From Christiangramia flava JLT2011 (GTDB lineage: Bacteria > Bacteroidota > Bacteroidia > Flavobacteriales > Flavobacteriaceae), in contig NZ_CP016359.1 of NCBI RefSeq assembly GCF_001951155.1, positions 761,001-825,000 on the forward strand: a DNA stretch of 64,000 nucleotides, read 5' to 3'. The position numbers and the translations under genes were made by a program. Under the pieces are notes generated by a model that made no database searches, had not been told where the DNA came from, and worked only from the letters and a program-made list of their open reading frames with translations. This document shows positions 25,540 through 34,975 of this stretch, one piece after another; position 1 is the stretch's first letter; every line of letters starts with the position of its first letter.

Positions 25540-26717
25540 GCTACCAGGTAGACGAAAAAGGATATTATGGAGACTTTGGCGGGGCCTATATCCCGGAAAT
25601 GCTCTATCCAAATGTGGAAGAGCTTCGCTCGAAATATCTGCAGGTGATGCAGGATGAAAAATTTCAGGAAGATTTTAAGAATTTACTGAAAGATTATGTG
25701 GGTCGCCCCACCCCACTCTATTTTGCCAGCAGGCTCAGCGAAAAATACCAGACCAAAATTTACCTGAAACGGGAGGATCTTTGCCATACCGGCGCTCATA
25801 AAGTGAACAACACTATTGGGCAGATCTTAATGGCACAACACCTTGGCAAGAAGCGGATTATCGCTGAAACCGGGGCCGGACAGCACGGGGTTGCTACCGC
25901 AACGGTTTGTGCCCTTATGGGTATGGAATGTATCGTATATATGGGCGAGATCGATATTGAAAGACAGGCGCCTAATGTCGCGCGAATGAAAATGCTCGGT
26001 GCTACTGTGATCCCGGCTAAATCTGGAAGCAAAACCCTGAAAGATGCCACCAACGAAGCGATCAGGGACTGGATCAACAACCCGGTGGACACGCATTACA
26101 TTATCGGTTCAGTGGTGGGCCCACACCCGTACCCTGATATGGTCGCGCGTTTCCAAAGTGTGATTTCTGAAGAGATCCAAAAACAACTGAAAGAAAAAGA
26201 AGGAACGACAGATCCAGATTTTGTCGTGGCCTGCGTGGGCGGCGGAAGTAACGCGGCAGGTGCCTATTATCACTATCTCGATAATCCCAAGGTTGGAATC
26301 ATCGCCGTAGAAGCAGCCGGAAAAGGGGTGCATTCGGGAGAAAGCGCGGCAACTTCGGCACTCGGTAAGCCCGGTATTATCCACGGAAGCAAAACCTTGC
26401 TAATGCAAACTACTGACGGGCAGATCACCGAACCTTACTCGATCTCAGCCGGGCTTGATTACCCGGGAGTAGGCCCGATGCATGCCAACCTTTACCAGAC
26501 CGGCCGCGGAGAATTCATCAGCATCACTGATGAAGACGCGATGAAAGCAGGACTGGAACTGGCCAAACTGGAAGGTATTATTCCGGCGATCGAAACTTCG
26601 CACGCACTGGCTATTTTTGAAGGCCGGAAATTCCGGAAGGACGACGTGGTCGTGGTGAACCTCTCCGGGCGCGGCGATAAAGACCTCAACACGTATATCG
26701 ATTTTTTCAACTTATAA
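25536..26717 (+). CDS. trpB: Tryptophan synthase beta chain
   Basis: The PLP enzyme that condenses indole with serine. It has 393 residues. The PLP lysine is K89 in [14 protein letters not shown] context (here [13 protein letters not shown]), the phosphate loop is GGGSNAAG, and the family-typical [21 protein letters not shown] and SGRGDKD are present. It acts as a complex with TrpA, whose gene follows after 15 nt. Confidence 0.97.
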   Translation: MSYQVDEKGYYGDFGGAYIPEMLYPNVEELRSKYLQVMQDEKFQEDFKNLLKDYVGRPTPLYFASRLSEKYQTKIYLKREDLCHTGAHKVNNTIGQILMAQHLGKKRIIAETGAGQHGVATATVCALMGMECIVYMGEIDIERQAPNVARMKMLGATVIPAKSGSKTLKDATNEAIRDWINNPVDTHYIIGSVVGPHPYPDMVARFQSVISEEIQKQLKEKEGTTDPDFVVACVGGGSNAAGAYYHYLDNPKVGIIAVEAAGKGVHSGESAATSALGKPGIIHGSKTLLMQTTDGQITEPYSISAGLDYPGVGPMHANLYQTGRGEFISITDEDAMKAGLELAKLEGIIPAIETSHALAIFEGRKFRKDDVVVVNLSGRGDKDLNTYIDFFNL

Positions 26718-26732
26718 ACCAGCGGAACTTTT

Positions 26733-27503
26733 ATGAACCGAATTCAGCAAAAACTTCAGGAAGACAAAAAATTGCTTTCGATCTATTTCACGGCGGGTTT
26801 TCCGGAAATGAACGATACCCAAAAGATCATCACGGAACTGGCCAAAAACGGAGTTGATTTTATTGAAATTGGCCTTCCCTTCAGTGATCCGCTGGCAGAT
26901 GGCCCAACGATCCAGCAAAGTTCCACCCAGGCGCTTCGCAACGGCATGACCACGGAAAAACTTTTTGAACAACTTCAGGATATTCGCAAAAGCACAGACA
27001 TCCCGTTGATCATCATGGGATATTTTAACCCGATGCTACAGTATGGAGTAGAGAAATTCTGCAAAAAATGTCAGGAATGTGGGATCGATGGCCTCATTAT
27101 CCCAGATCTCCCGGTAGATGTTTTCCACGAAGCATACCAGTCGCTCTTTGAGAAATATGGATTGCTAAACATTTTTCTTATCACCCCTCAGACTTCGGAA
27201 GATCGCATTCGCTATATCGATTCAGTTTCCAACGGATTCATTTACATGGTGAGCAGCGCGAGCGTGACCGGTTCTACTTCCGGGTTTGGAGAAGATACTC
27301 GGGCTTACTTCCGAAGAATTGATGGGATGAATCTAAAGAATCCGCAAATTGTTGGTTTTGGGATCAAAGATGAAGAAACCTTTAAACAGGCAACCGAATT
27401 TGCCAAAGGAGCGATCATTGGTAGTGCTTTTATCAAACACCTGGAGGAACATGGCACCGAAAAGATTGCCCATTTCATCCATCATGTGAAACCTTTAACC
27501 TAA
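26733..27503 (+). CDS. trpA: Tryptophan synthase alpha chain
   Basis: Cleaves indole-3-glycerol phosphate to indole, which is channelled to TrpB. A TIM barrel of 256 residues with both catalytic acids in place, E45 in FIEIGLPFSDP and D56 in LADGPTIQ, at the spacing of E49/D60 in the E. coli enzyme. It is the last trp gene. No hairpin follows before the next small ORFs, so read-through to the terminator at 27868 is possible. Confidence 0.97.
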   Translation: MNRIQQKLQEDKKLLSIYFTAGFPEMNDTQKIITELAKNGVDFIEIGLPFSDPLADGPTIQQSSTQALRNGMTTEKLFEQLQDIRKSTDIPLIIMGYFNPMLQYGVEKFCKKCQECGIDGLIIPDLPVDVFHEAYQSLFEKYGLLNIFLITPQTSEDRIRYIDSVSNGFIYMVSSASVTGSTSGFGEDTRAYFRRIDGMNLKNPQIVGFGIKDEETFKQATEFAKGAIIGSAFIKHLEEHGTEKIAHFIHHVKPLT

Positions 27504-27574
27504 TTGTAACAGGGCATTAGGAGTATTTTACTTTCTAACGGGCTATCTTGTGATATAACTAAAAAACACGAATT

Positions 27575-27718
27575 ATGGGAGGACCTATTGAAGATAAGCA
27601 CAGAGAAAGAACGAAAGATCAAAAAAATCCTACCAATCTTACCGGAAACCGGAATGAGAAGACCAATGAGGTGGATTTTAATGACGAGACCATTAAAGAT
27701 CAACAGAATAAGCAATAA
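27575..27718 (+). CDS. Small acidic/basic hydrophilic protein upstream of THX (unknown)
   Basis: A 47-codon ORF starts at ATG 27575 behind a GA-rich stretch and encodes a highly charged, Asn/Lys/Glu-rich peptide without hydrophobic core, probably disordered. Its stop overlaps the ATG of the ribosomal THX gene (TAATG), which suggests coupled translation. I recognise no family. Confidence 0.55.
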   Translation: MGGPIEDKHRERTKDQKNPTNLTGNRNEKTNEVDFNDETIKDQQNKQ

Positions 27719-27852
27719 TGGGCAAGGGTGATAAGAAAACAAAAAGAGGAAAAATTGCCATCGGCACCTCTGGAAAGCTTAGGCCGAAACGGAAGAAATT
27801 CAAAGTAAAGCCTACTACGCTGGCTGAGCAGGACCGAAAAGAACTGCAATAG
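27718..27852 (+). CDS. 30S ribosomal protein THX
   Basis: A 44-residue, strongly basic protein opening MGKGDKKTKRGKIAIGTSGK and continuing with RPKRKK. This matches the bacteroidetal THX family (TIGR04560-like), a small 30S subunit protein related to Thermus Thx. The Lys-rich start and Gly-Lys-Arg-Pro pattern are the recognisable features. It ends 15 nt before a terminator. Confidence 0.82.
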   Translation: MGKGDKKTKRGKIAIGTSGKLRPKRKKFKVKPTTLAEQDRKELQ

Positions 27853-27867
27853 TTGATCAAAAAATAT

Positions 27868-27892
27868 AAACCCCGATAATTCGGGGTTTTTT
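27868..27892 (+). terminator. Terminator after the THX gene
   Basis: A 9-bp stem (AAACCCCGA / TCGGGGTTT) with a 4-nt loop and a T run. It is the first clear terminator after the trp operon. Confidence 0.88.
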
Positions 27893-27914
27893 AATGCTGA
27901 TAATTCTGAAAAAT

Positions 27915-28580
27915 TTAAAAGAATTCACGGTATTGCATGACGCGGAAGTCTATCGTATTGAAGTTGGGGTCCTTCTTTTTCATTTGTTTGTAGAGTGCGG
28001 AACTGCCCACGGCGATATTGGCCGTTCCGGAAGGCGCGATAAGACTTACAGTATTGATAAGCCGGCCATCCATTACAAACTGATGGATTTTCGGAGCTTC
28101 TTTTGAAACCAGTTTCAGTTTGATCTCCGGGTGATTTTGCCGAAGATAGCGGCGGAAAAAATATTCGGGTCCGTTTTTAGAATTTCCGCCAGTAAATAGC
28201 AAGGTTTCAATCTTTGGGTGTTTCCGAAGAATTTTCACCATATCCCGCAATTCCACTTTTTGCATACCCAGATCGGAAGCGTCGATCTTCTCACGCCTGC
28301 TACTTTCCACCACGTCACAAATGCCGATTCCCCTGTTCCTTAAAAACTGTTGGCGCTGTAAAATAGCTTCTTCGGTATTTTCAAATTTCAGGTGGAGATC
28401 GAAGATTCGATCCAGCACGATCCATAGCAAGCCATCCCTGCTTCCATAGCAAAAGTCTACATCATCGGGCTTAAATTGCCTTTTGGTAAACCTTGGCGGC
28501 GGAAGCGTCCCCACGATCAACTTCGTGGCATTTTCCGGAATGAATGGCGGGTACGGATGTTTGTGATGAAAAAATTCCAA
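27915..28580 (-). CDS. Uracil-DNA-glycosylase-superfamily protein
   Basis: A 221-residue protein with the UDG-like opening IVGTLPPPRF (residues ~24-34), which corresponds to the glycosylase active-site loop region, and ETLLFTGGNSKNGPEYF later. Flavobacterial proteins of this type are annotated as UDG family, but a base specificity is not established and I cannot identify the catalytic residue with certainty. It follows yaaA with a 2-nt gap, so both are one transcript; a role in DNA-damage tolerance fits the partner. Confidence 0.7.
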   Translation of the reverse strand: MEFFHHKHPYPPFIPENATKLIVGTLPPPRFTKRQFKPDDVDFCYGSRDGLLWIVLDRIFDLHLKFENTEEAILQRQQFLRNRGIGICDVVESSRREKIDASDLGMQKVELRDMVKILRKHPKIETLLFTGGNSKNGPEYFFRRYLRQNHPEIKLKLVSKEAPKIHQFVMDGRLINTVSLIAPSGTANIAVGSSALYKQMKKKDPNFNTIDFRVMQYREFF

Positions 28581-28582
28581 AT

Positions 28583-29344
28583 CTACCTGATGAAGGTTGG
28601 CTCGTGTTCCTTTTCGGTATGTTCCTCGCTAAAACGGTAATCATCATAATCAAAGCCTTTGACATCCTTCAGCGTTTGGCAGTTTTTGTCAAGGATATAA
28701 CGTACCATCGAGCCCCTGGCTTTTTTCGCATAGAAACTGATGATCTTCAATTTGCCATTTTTGTAATCCTTAAATACTGGGGAGACCACGGGAACCTTCA
28801 GTTTTGACGTATCAATTGCTTTGAAGTATTCATTACTGGCGAGATTCAGGAACAATTCATCGTCTTTCAGCTCATTGTTCAGAAAATCTGTGACCTTTTT
28901 TTGCCAGACCTCGTACAGGTTCTTTTTGCGCTCAATACCGATATCCGTTCCCATTTCCAGTCGGTAAGGCTGGATAAGGTCCAGCGGTCTTAGAATCCCG
29001 TACATTCCTGATAAAATTCGCAGGGTATCCTGCAATTTGTCTAACTTATCAGTTGGGATGCTGTAGGCGTCGAGGCCCGTATATACATCACCATTGAAGG
29101 CGTACATCGCCGGGCGGGAATTCTTTTTGTCGTGTTCTTCCTGAAATTCCTGGTAACGGGTGTAATTGAGATCAGCCAGTTTATCACTAATGCTCATTAG
29201 TTTGGAAATTTCCTTTTTGCTTTGCCGTCCAAGTTTTCTGTTCAGTTTGACGGTTGTCTCTAAAAATTGCGGCTGCGTTCCACGCGTAGTTGGCAATTTC
29301 GATTCGTAATCAAGAGTTTTGGCCGGAGAAACGACTATTTTCAT
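28583..29344 (-). CDS. yaaA: Peroxide-stress protein YaaA
   Basis: A DUF328/UPF0246 protein of 253 residues. The N-terminus [12 protein letters not shown] and the downstream [37 protein letters not shown] and [13 protein letters not shown] are diagnostic. In E. coli YaaA lowers free iron and DNA damage during peroxide stress. It is the first gene of a two-gene operon with the UDG-like protein and has a promoter upstream. Confidence 0.95.
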   Translation of the reverse strand: MKIVVSPAKTLDYESKLPTTRGTQPQFLETTVKLNRKLGRQSKKEISKLMSISDKLADLNYTRYQEFQEEHDKKNSRPAMYAFNGDVYTGLDAYSIPTDKLDKLQDTLRILSGMYGILRPLDLIQPYRLEMGTDIGIERKKNLYEVWQKKVTDFLNNELKDDELFLNLASNEYFKAIDTSKLKVPVVSPVFKDYKNGKLKIISFYAKKARGSMVRYILDKNCQTLKDVKGFDYDDYRFSEEHTEKEHEPTFIR

Positions 29345-29364
29345 GGTTTTTCACTTATTTCTTT

Positions 29365-29395
29365 CAAAGATAAAAGAAGCCCACTAAAACCGAAA
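29365..29395 (-). promoter_or_regulatory. yaaA promoter
   Basis: On the minus strand an exact -7 box TATCTTTG (29372-29365) follows TTTC (29395-29392) by 19 nt, 21 nt before the yaaA start codon. Confidence 0.6.
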
Positions 29396-29450
29396 GTTCT
29401 GGGAAATTTGTTCTTTATGGATTTATAGAAGCGTTTTATTGCCCCCCAGA

Positions 29451-30512
29451 TTACTCTTCTTTGATCTGGTTCTTGGCATAATTCCGCCAGCGTTCGATAC
29501 ATTGTACCATATCTTCCGGCAGCTCAGAATTAAAGCTCATCCACTTCCCGGTTTCAGGGTGTGTAAAACCAAGAGTTTTCGCGTGTAGCGCCTGTCTTGT
29601 TAAGATCTTAAAACAATTCTCTACGAACTGTTTGTATTTGGAAAACGTGGTTCCTTTCAGAATTCGGTCTCCGCCATAGCGCTCATCGTTGAAAAGCGTA
29701 TGCCCAATATGCTTCATATGAACTCTGATCTGGTGCGTTCTACCGGTTTCCAGCCTACAGGACACCAGCGTCACATAACCCAGTCGCTCTATAACCTTAA
29801 AATGTGTTACGGCAGGTTTCCCATTTTCAGCGTCATCACCTTCATAAACGATGTTTTGAAGCCGATTTTTTGGATTTCGACCAATATTGCCTTCAATGGT
29901 GCCTTCATCTTCTTCCACATTTCCCCATACGATCGCGACGTATTCGCGTTCGCTGGTTTTATCAAAAAACTGTTTGGACAACTTGGCCATGGCGTCTTCG
30001 GTTTTCGCAATAACCAGAAGTCCGCTGGTATCTTTATCGATACGATGAACCAGTCCGGGCCGTTCGCTGCTGTTCTTCGGAAGGTTCTCAAAATGATGCA
30101 CCAGGGCGTTGATAAGCGTACCGCTGTAATTACCATGCCCCGGGTGGACCACCATCCCGGCCGGTTTGTTCACGACCAGTAAAGCCTCATCTTCATGAAC
30201 GATGTCCAGCGGAATATCTTCCGGCACGAGCAAATATTCGTACGGCGGATGCTCAAACATCACCTGCACTACATCGCCGCCTTTCACTTTATAATTCTGC
30301 TTAACGGTTTCATTATTTACATAAATATTCCCGCTTTTTGCTGCTTTTTGGATCTTGTTACGCGTGGCATTTTCGATGAAATTCATAAGGTATTTATCCA
30401 CCCGAAGCGGTTTCTGGCCCACTTCCGCAGTGAATTTATGATGCTCATAGAGATTGCCGTCTTCCTCCCCCTCGTCGTCGATGTCTTCCCGCTGGTCCCT
30501 ATCTGAATTCAT
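29451..30512 (-). CDS. RluD-type 23S rRNA pseudouridine synthase
   Basis: Isomerises uridines in 23S rRNA. It has 353 residues, with an acidic N-terminal extension (1-22), an S4 RNA-binding domain (about 35-95, VDKYLMNFIENATRNKIQ), and the PsiSynth domain with catalytic D159 in VHRIDKDTSG, then GRTHQIRVHM. It overlaps the PASTA gene by 14 nt and follows it, a common flavobacterial pair. Target positions cannot be assigned. Confidence 0.93.
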   Translation of the reverse strand: MNSDRDQREDIDDEGEEDGNLYEHHKFTAEVGQKPLRVDKYLMNFIENATRNKIQKAAKSGNIYVNNETVKQNYKVKGGDVVQVMFEHPPYEYLLVPEDIPLDIVHEDEALLVVNKPAGMVVHPGHGNYSGTLINALVHHFENLPKNSSERPGLVHRIDKDTSGLLVIAKTEDAMAKLSKQFFDKTSEREYVAIVWGNVEEDEGTIEGNIGRNPKNRLQNIVYEGDDAENGKPAVTHFKVIERLGYVTLVSCRLETGRTHQIRVHMKHIGHTLFNDERYGGDRILKGTTFSKYKQFVENCFKILTRQALHAKTLGFTHPETGKWMSFNSELPEDMVQCIERWRNYAKNQIKEE

Positions 30513-31134
30513 CGATCTCGTTTTCTTCAGGTGTTTCCGTATTAGTATCGTCGTTCATTTCTTCTTCTGAAGTGCCCCGGTATCTTCCGCTTCCGTCGCC
30601 AAGAACCAGGTCTATAACTGAAGTTTTCATCACTTCATCACCGGCTTCCAGCAACTGGCCATTATGGCGCAGTTCCAGTACGGCATCTTCCGCGATATCC
30701 GGCTTATAGGTGATCTCTCCGATTTCAAACCCAAGGGAACGAAGAGTTGGCACCGCTTGTCTTTTGGTGGTCCGGATCAAATTTGGCAATTCTACCTTTC
30801 GGTATCCAGATGGGTTCAGCGTTAGGTAAATCTTTCGGTCCTCCTTTACGAACTTACCCGGTTCCGGAACCTGATCGATCACCGAATACTTCGGAAAATC
30901 CGGATTGAAATTGGCCGAATCTAGGATCTCGTAATCCAGATCCAGTTCTTCCAGGCGATCTTCCACGTTATTCAGATTCATTTTTGCCAGATCTGGCACC
31001 TCGATACGCTGATCCTGATTGGTTGAAAAATCCAGCCATTGCATCGTCAAAAAGGCCAGAACTACAAGAACCACCGCCGCCAGCACCAGCTGAAGCAGAA
31101 ACGTCTTGCTAAAAATAAACCGAAATAAACCCAT
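30499..31134 (-). CDS. PASTA-domain membrane protein
   Basis: A 211-residue protein with one N-terminal membrane helix (about 11-30) and two PASTA repeats (about 40-110 and 112-178; VPDLAKMNLNNVEDRLEEL and ELPNLIRTTKRQAVPTL), then an acidic Glu/Thr tail. PASTA domains bind peptidoglycan fragments or beta-lactam-like ligands. There is no kinase or transpeptidase domain. The divergent ddl gene supports a cell-wall role. Confidence 0.9.
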   Translation of the reverse strand: MGLFRFIFSKTFLLQLVLAAVVLVVLAFLTMQWLDFSTNQDQRIEVPDLAKMNLNNVEDRLEELDLDYEILDSANFNPDFPKYSVIDQVPEPGKFVKEDRKIYLTLNPSGYRKVELPNLIRTTKRQAVPTLRSLGFEIGEITYKPDIAEDAVLELRHNGQLLEAGDEVMKTSVIDLVLGDGSGRYRGTSEEEMNDDTNTETPEENEIDEFR

Positions 31135-31154
31135 AATTGTTTTTAAGTAAGCGA

Positions 31155-31162
31155 CAAAGATA
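31155..31162 (-). promoter_or_regulatory. -7 box of the PASTA-rlu operon
   Basis: TATCTTTG on the minus strand, about 20 nt before the PASTA start codon. No clear -33 partner is visible. Confidence 0.45.
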
Positions 31163-31176
31163 TAAAACGCTTTGAT

Positions 31177-31208
31177 TTTGGTACGTGCACTAATTAGTGA
31201 TATTTTTG
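31177..31208 (+). promoter_or_regulatory. ddl promoter
   Basis: TTTG (31177-31180), a 20-nt spacer and TATTTTTG (31201-31208) match the flavobacterial consensus fully, 24 nt before the ddl ATG. Confidence 0.75.
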
Positions 31209-31232
31209 TTTAACGACTCCTAACCGCAATTA

Positions 31233-32216
31233 TTGAATATGAAAAAAAAGATTGCCATTGCCATGGGCGGTTTTTCCAGCGAATACCGCATCTCCATCAA
31301 CAGCGGAAATATCGTTTATAAAAATCTCGACCGCGACCTGTATGAACCGTACCGCGTGCACATCATGCAAAACGAATGGTTCGTCGTAGCGGCCGATGAT
31401 ACGCCGTATCCCATCAATAAAAGCAATTTTTCGGTCAACATTGATGATCAAAACATCACTTTTGATTGTGTTTTCAATACCATTCATGGAACACCGGGAG
31501 AAAACGGACTCCTTCAGGCCTACCTGGAATTGCTGAATATTCCGCAAACCAGCTGCGACCATTACCAGGCGGCGCTCACGTTCAACAAACGCGACCTCAT
31601 CAGTGTACTGAAACCATACGGGATCAAAACCGCAGAAAATTATTTTCTGAATAAAGGAGATCTTCTTAATCCGGATGAAATCGTGGAAAAAGTGGGACTG
31701 CCATGTTTTGTGAAGGCCAATCGTGCCGGGAGTAGTTTTGGGATCACCAAGGTGAAGGCGAAGGAAGAACTGGAAGAAGCTGCAAAAACCGCTTTTGCAG
31801 AAGATGACGAGGCCATCATCGAATCGTTCCTGGACGGCACTGAAGTTTCAGTAGGCGTGATCACCTACAAGGGTGAAGTGACAGCACTTCCCGTAACTGA
31901 AATTGTTCCGGAAGGTGAGTTTTTTGACTATGAAGCCAAATATCTTGGGAAATCGCAGGAGATCACCCCGGCAAGAATTTCCGAAGCCGATACGAAAAAA
32001 GTGCAGGAACTGGCAAAAATGATTTATACCAAACTGAAAATGAAAGGTTTTACCCGTTCCGAATTTATTTTTCATAATGGCGAACCGCATTTCCTGGAAA
32101 TGAACACCACGCCGGGTATTAGCCAGGCAAGCATCCTGCCCCAGCAGGCAGAAAAAGCAGGTATCAGTTTGACAGAATTGTTCAGCAGCGCCATCGAAGC
32201 GGCCTTAAAAGCATAA
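31233..32216 (+). CDS. ddl: D-alanine--D-alanine ligase
   Basis: An ATP-grasp enzyme of 327 residues making the D-Ala-D-Ala dipeptide for peptidoglycan. Visible are IAMGGFSSEY at the start, the HGTPGENGLLQ substrate loop, VKANRAGSSFGITKV, the GEPHFLEMNTTPGIS metal-binding end (Glu and Asn ligands) and the C-terminal SLTEL. It shares a divergent promoter region with the PASTA gene and lies 30 nt before coaD. Confidence 0.97.
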   Translation: MNMKKKIAIAMGGFSSEYRISINSGNIVYKNLDRDLYEPYRVHIMQNEWFVVAADDTPYPINKSNFSVNIDDQNITFDCVFNTIHGTPGENGLLQAYLELLNIPQTSCDHYQAALTFNKRDLISVLKPYGIKTAENYFLNKGDLLNPDEIVEKVGLPCFVKANRAGSSFGITKVKAKEELEEAAKTAFAEDDEAIIESFLDGTEVSVGVITYKGEVTALPVTEIVPEGEFFDYEAKYLGKSQEITPARISEADTKKVQELAKMIYTKLKMKGFTRSEFIFHNGEPHFLEMNTTPGISQASILPQQAEKAGISLTELFSSAIEAALKA

Positions 32217-32246
32217 TTTTCTTATCTTATTCTGAAAATCAACTCA

Positions 32247-32699
32247 ATGAGAAAAGCTGTCTTTCCTGGTTCTTTTGACCCGCTTACCCTGGGACACACC
32301 GATATTATTGACCGGGCTCTTCCGTTATTTGACGAGATCATCCTCGCCATCGGGACGAATAGCAGCAAGAAATATATGTTTAATCTTGAAGAGCGACTTC
32401 ATTTCCTGGAAAAGACTTATGAAAATGAACCAAAAGTGACCGTGATGACCTATGAAGGTTTGACCGTTAATTTCTGTAAGTCTCAAAATGCACAATTTCT
32501 TCTTCGAGGCCTGCGAAATGGCCAGGACCTGGAATTTGAAAAGGCAATAGGCCAAACCAATTTTAAAATGGCAGGAATAGACAGCGTTTTCCTGATTTCG
32601 AGTTCGGGAAAATCACACATTTCTTCCACCGTCGTTCGAGACGTGATTCGCCACGGGGGCAATTATGAATTCATGGTTCCTGATGTGGTTAGAAAATGA
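32247..32699 (+). CDS. coaD: Phosphopantetheine adenylyltransferase
   Basis: The penultimate step of CoA synthesis. It has 150 residues, with a nucleotidyl-transferase motif TLGH (14-17) after GSFDP and the ISSTVVRDVIRHG motif near the C-terminus, both complete. It probably shares the ddl transcript. Its stop abuts the convergent TonB receptor gene with no gap. Confidence 0.97.
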   Translation: MRKAVFPGSFDPLTLGHTDIIDRALPLFDEIILAIGTNSSKKYMFNLEERLHFLEKTYENEPKVTVMTYEGLTVNFCKSQNAQFLLRGLRNGQDLEFEKAIGQTNFKMAGIDSVFLISSSGKSHISSTVVRDVIRHGGNYEFMVPDVVRK

Positions 32700-34970
32700 T
32701 CAAAATCGGTATTTCACACTAATGCTTCCGTAGTAATTCCGAGGGTTCCCGGGATAATAAAACCTGGGAGAAGCACCTCCAAAGCCCACCGCATTGGTGA
32801 CCACACTAGCTGCATAAGCCTCATCGAACAAATTATTGGCGCCAACCTTAAACGAATAATCCAGTTTCCCTAAATTATTGGAATAGCGCAGCTGGCTGTT
32901 TAATAGCTGGTAAGCTTCTGTGTAGGCCGCATTCGCGTCATTCAAAGCAATCCTGCCAAAAGCCTGATAATTGAGATAGAAACCAAAATTTTTAAATTCC
33001 ACCTCTGCCGATGGAATCAGCGAATATTCAGGAACACCGGGCAGCTCGTTACCAGAATAATTCTCGCCGAGGTCCACGAACCGGTCAAAGTGATAATCGG
33101 TTAGATTTCCCGTAAGACGAAGTTGAATTTGCCAGTTTTCATCTATATTTTCCTGGTAAACAGATGTGAATTCCACCCCATTATGATCGGCTTTTCCGGC
33201 ATTCACCCCAACATACTGGTCGTTATCCACGCGTCTTGCGACCAGCAGGTTTCGTACCTGGATGGAATACAAATTCAGTTCGGTGTATAATTTTTTCTGA
33301 AACCAGTTCCCCTTAAAGCCAATTTCGTAATTCCAACCGGTTTCCGTTTTAAGATCGGTGTTGATGAGACCTTCAGGTGTAAGCGTTTCAGCAACACTGG
33401 GCGTGGAAAAACCGTGACTGGCAGACGCGTACAGGTTCTTTTCCTCAAATAGCTCGTAACTAATTCCAAGCCGCGGCGAAACAACCGGGGAAAAGGTATA
33501 TTTTCCGCTCTGGTCCACCGAATCATCAAAATCATCGATCAGCTCATAACCGGTAAAATTCAGGCTTGTACCGGCTTCTGCCTGAAATTTTTCAGTAATA
33601 ATCCAATTCGCCTGTGCAAAAAGATTAAGGTACTGCCGGTGCTGGTTATTCAGGCTCAAACGCTCGCCCTCCAGGCTTCCATTAGCCTGCTGCTCTTCAT
33701 AAAGATTTTGAAAAGTTCCGGTTTCGTACCATTCGCGCATCGCTTCAGTTCCAAAGCTCAGACTGGCCTGCCTCTCCAGAAAGCTACTTTCATAATTAAA
33801 TTTTGTTCGCACACCTAAAGACTGCCGGTTTTCATCCAAAATATTGAACGGACGCGGCTCATAAGCATTTCTCGCCGTAAAAAACACGGAAGAAAGATTG
33901 CTGAATTTTTCTGAAAAAGAATGCGAGAAAGAGATCCCCGCAATTTGCCGGTTATAATGCTCGTAACCTGCCGCCTGTCGCCACGTAAAAGCAGCTTTCT
34001 CCGGGGTATTCTGAAAATCTTCCAGGTTCAGCGAACTAGGAATATACGCCTTCAGGTTGGTTGCAGAAATAAAAAGGTTCCAGTGAGTTTTTTCAGTGTG
34101 ATCCAATTGAAAATTACCGTTAAACGAAGAGCGTTCATAAGCCGAATTCTGCCTCCAGCCATCGCTATTCAAATTCGTAAGGAAGATAGTCCCGCTGAGA
34201 TCATTTTCAGAAAAACCGGCACGCGCTCCCATTTTCCTTGTGTGGAAACTTCCGTAATCAAACTGCACTCCGGCTGAATTTTCGAACGCATCTTTTGTGT
34301 ACAAATTGATGGCACCTCCAAGCCCCGCTCCAAAAACCGACGAAACCGGGCCTTTAAAAATTTCCACTTTTTCAATGATCTCGGGATCAAGGTCGTCCAG
34401 CGTAAGTTCCCCTTCCGCCGTGGTCACCGGGATACCATTCAAATAAGCCTTGATCCTGTTGGTACTGTACTGTGAGCGGGCGCCAATACCACGAATCGTG
34501 ATTTTATTGGTGTTGAGCGCACCCTGGTTTACGAATACTCCGGAAGCCTTGTTGAAGCTCTGTACAAGGTTAAAATTATCAGTTTTTGAAAGTTCTGCGG
34601 AACGAATCAAACTAACAGACGCTGGCAATTCTCTAACCGATTTCGGGATATTTGCGGCCTGGATCAAAACTTCAGATAATTGACCAATTTCCGGCTGAAG
34701 TTGAATTTTTACCTTTTCAGCAGTTACTGTTTCAGAATAGCTGGTATAGCCGAGTAAGCTGAACTGAAGTTTCGTAGGAATTTCGGCCCTAATCTCAAAT
34801 TCTCCTTCCGCGTTTGTAAAAACCTGTAAATTGGATTGGGCATGGAATACACGCACATTTTCCAGGGGTTGCCTGGTTTCTGCACTCACTACCTGCCCAT
34901 TTATAAATTGAGCGGCCATATCCTGAAGAGAGAATATGGCTGCTAAAACTGCTAAAATCTTTATTTTCAA
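32700..34970 (-). CDS. TonB-dependent receptor, PqqU/YncD-like
   Basis: An outer-membrane active transporter of 756 residues. A signal peptide (about 1-21) precedes a carboxypeptidase-regulatory-like domain (about 22-95), a plug (about 110-220; TIRGIGARSQYSTNRIKAYLNG-type motif in pieces, then GPVSSVFGAGLGGAIN) and a 22-strand barrel ending SISVKYRF. From memory the plug (RGxGxRSxY, VEIFKGP), the GFSTPSVAE region and the NLFDEAYAASVV...YYPGNPRNYYG end resemble E. coli YncD/PqqU, the receptor for the cofactor PQQ. It begins 5 nt after a PQQ-family dehydrogenase gene, which strengthens this. An iron-siderophore substrate is the main alternative. Confidence 0.85.
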   Translation of the reverse strand: MKIKILAVLAAIFSLQDMAAQFINGQVVSAETRQPLENVRVFHAQSNLQVFTNAEGEFEIRAEIPTKLQFSLLGYTSYSETVTAEKVKIQLQPEIGQLSEVLIQAANIPKSVRELPASVSLIRSAELSKTDNFNLVQSFNKASGVFVNQGALNTNKITIRGIGARSQYSTNRIKAYLNGIPVTTAEGELTLDDLDPEIIEKVEIFKGPVSSVFGAGLGGAINLYTKDAFENSAGVQFDYGSFHTRKMGARAGFSENDLSGTIFLTNLNSDGWRQNSAYERSSFNGNFQLDHTEKTHWNLFISATNLKAYIPSSLNLEDFQNTPEKAAFTWRQAAGYEHYNRQIAGISFSHSFSEKFSNLSSVFFTARNAYEPRPFNILDENRQSLGVRTKFNYESSFLERQASLSFGTEAMREWYETGTFQNLYEEQQANGSLEGERLSLNNQHRQYLNLFAQANWIITEKFQAEAGTSLNFTGYELIDDFDDSVDQSGKYTFSPVVSPRLGISYELFEEKNLYASASHGFSTPSVAETLTPEGLINTDLKTETGWNYEIGFKGNWFQKKLYTELNLYSIQVRNLLVARRVDNDQYVGVNAGKADHNGVEFTSVYQENIDENWQIQLRLTGNLTDYHFDRFVDLGENYSGNELPGVPEYSLIPSAEVEFKNFGFYLNYQAFGRIALNDANAAYTEAYQLLNSQLRYSNNLGKLDYSFKVGANNLFDEAYAASVVTNAVGFGGASPRFYYPGNPRNYYGSISVKYRF

Positions 34971-34975
34971 TAGTC

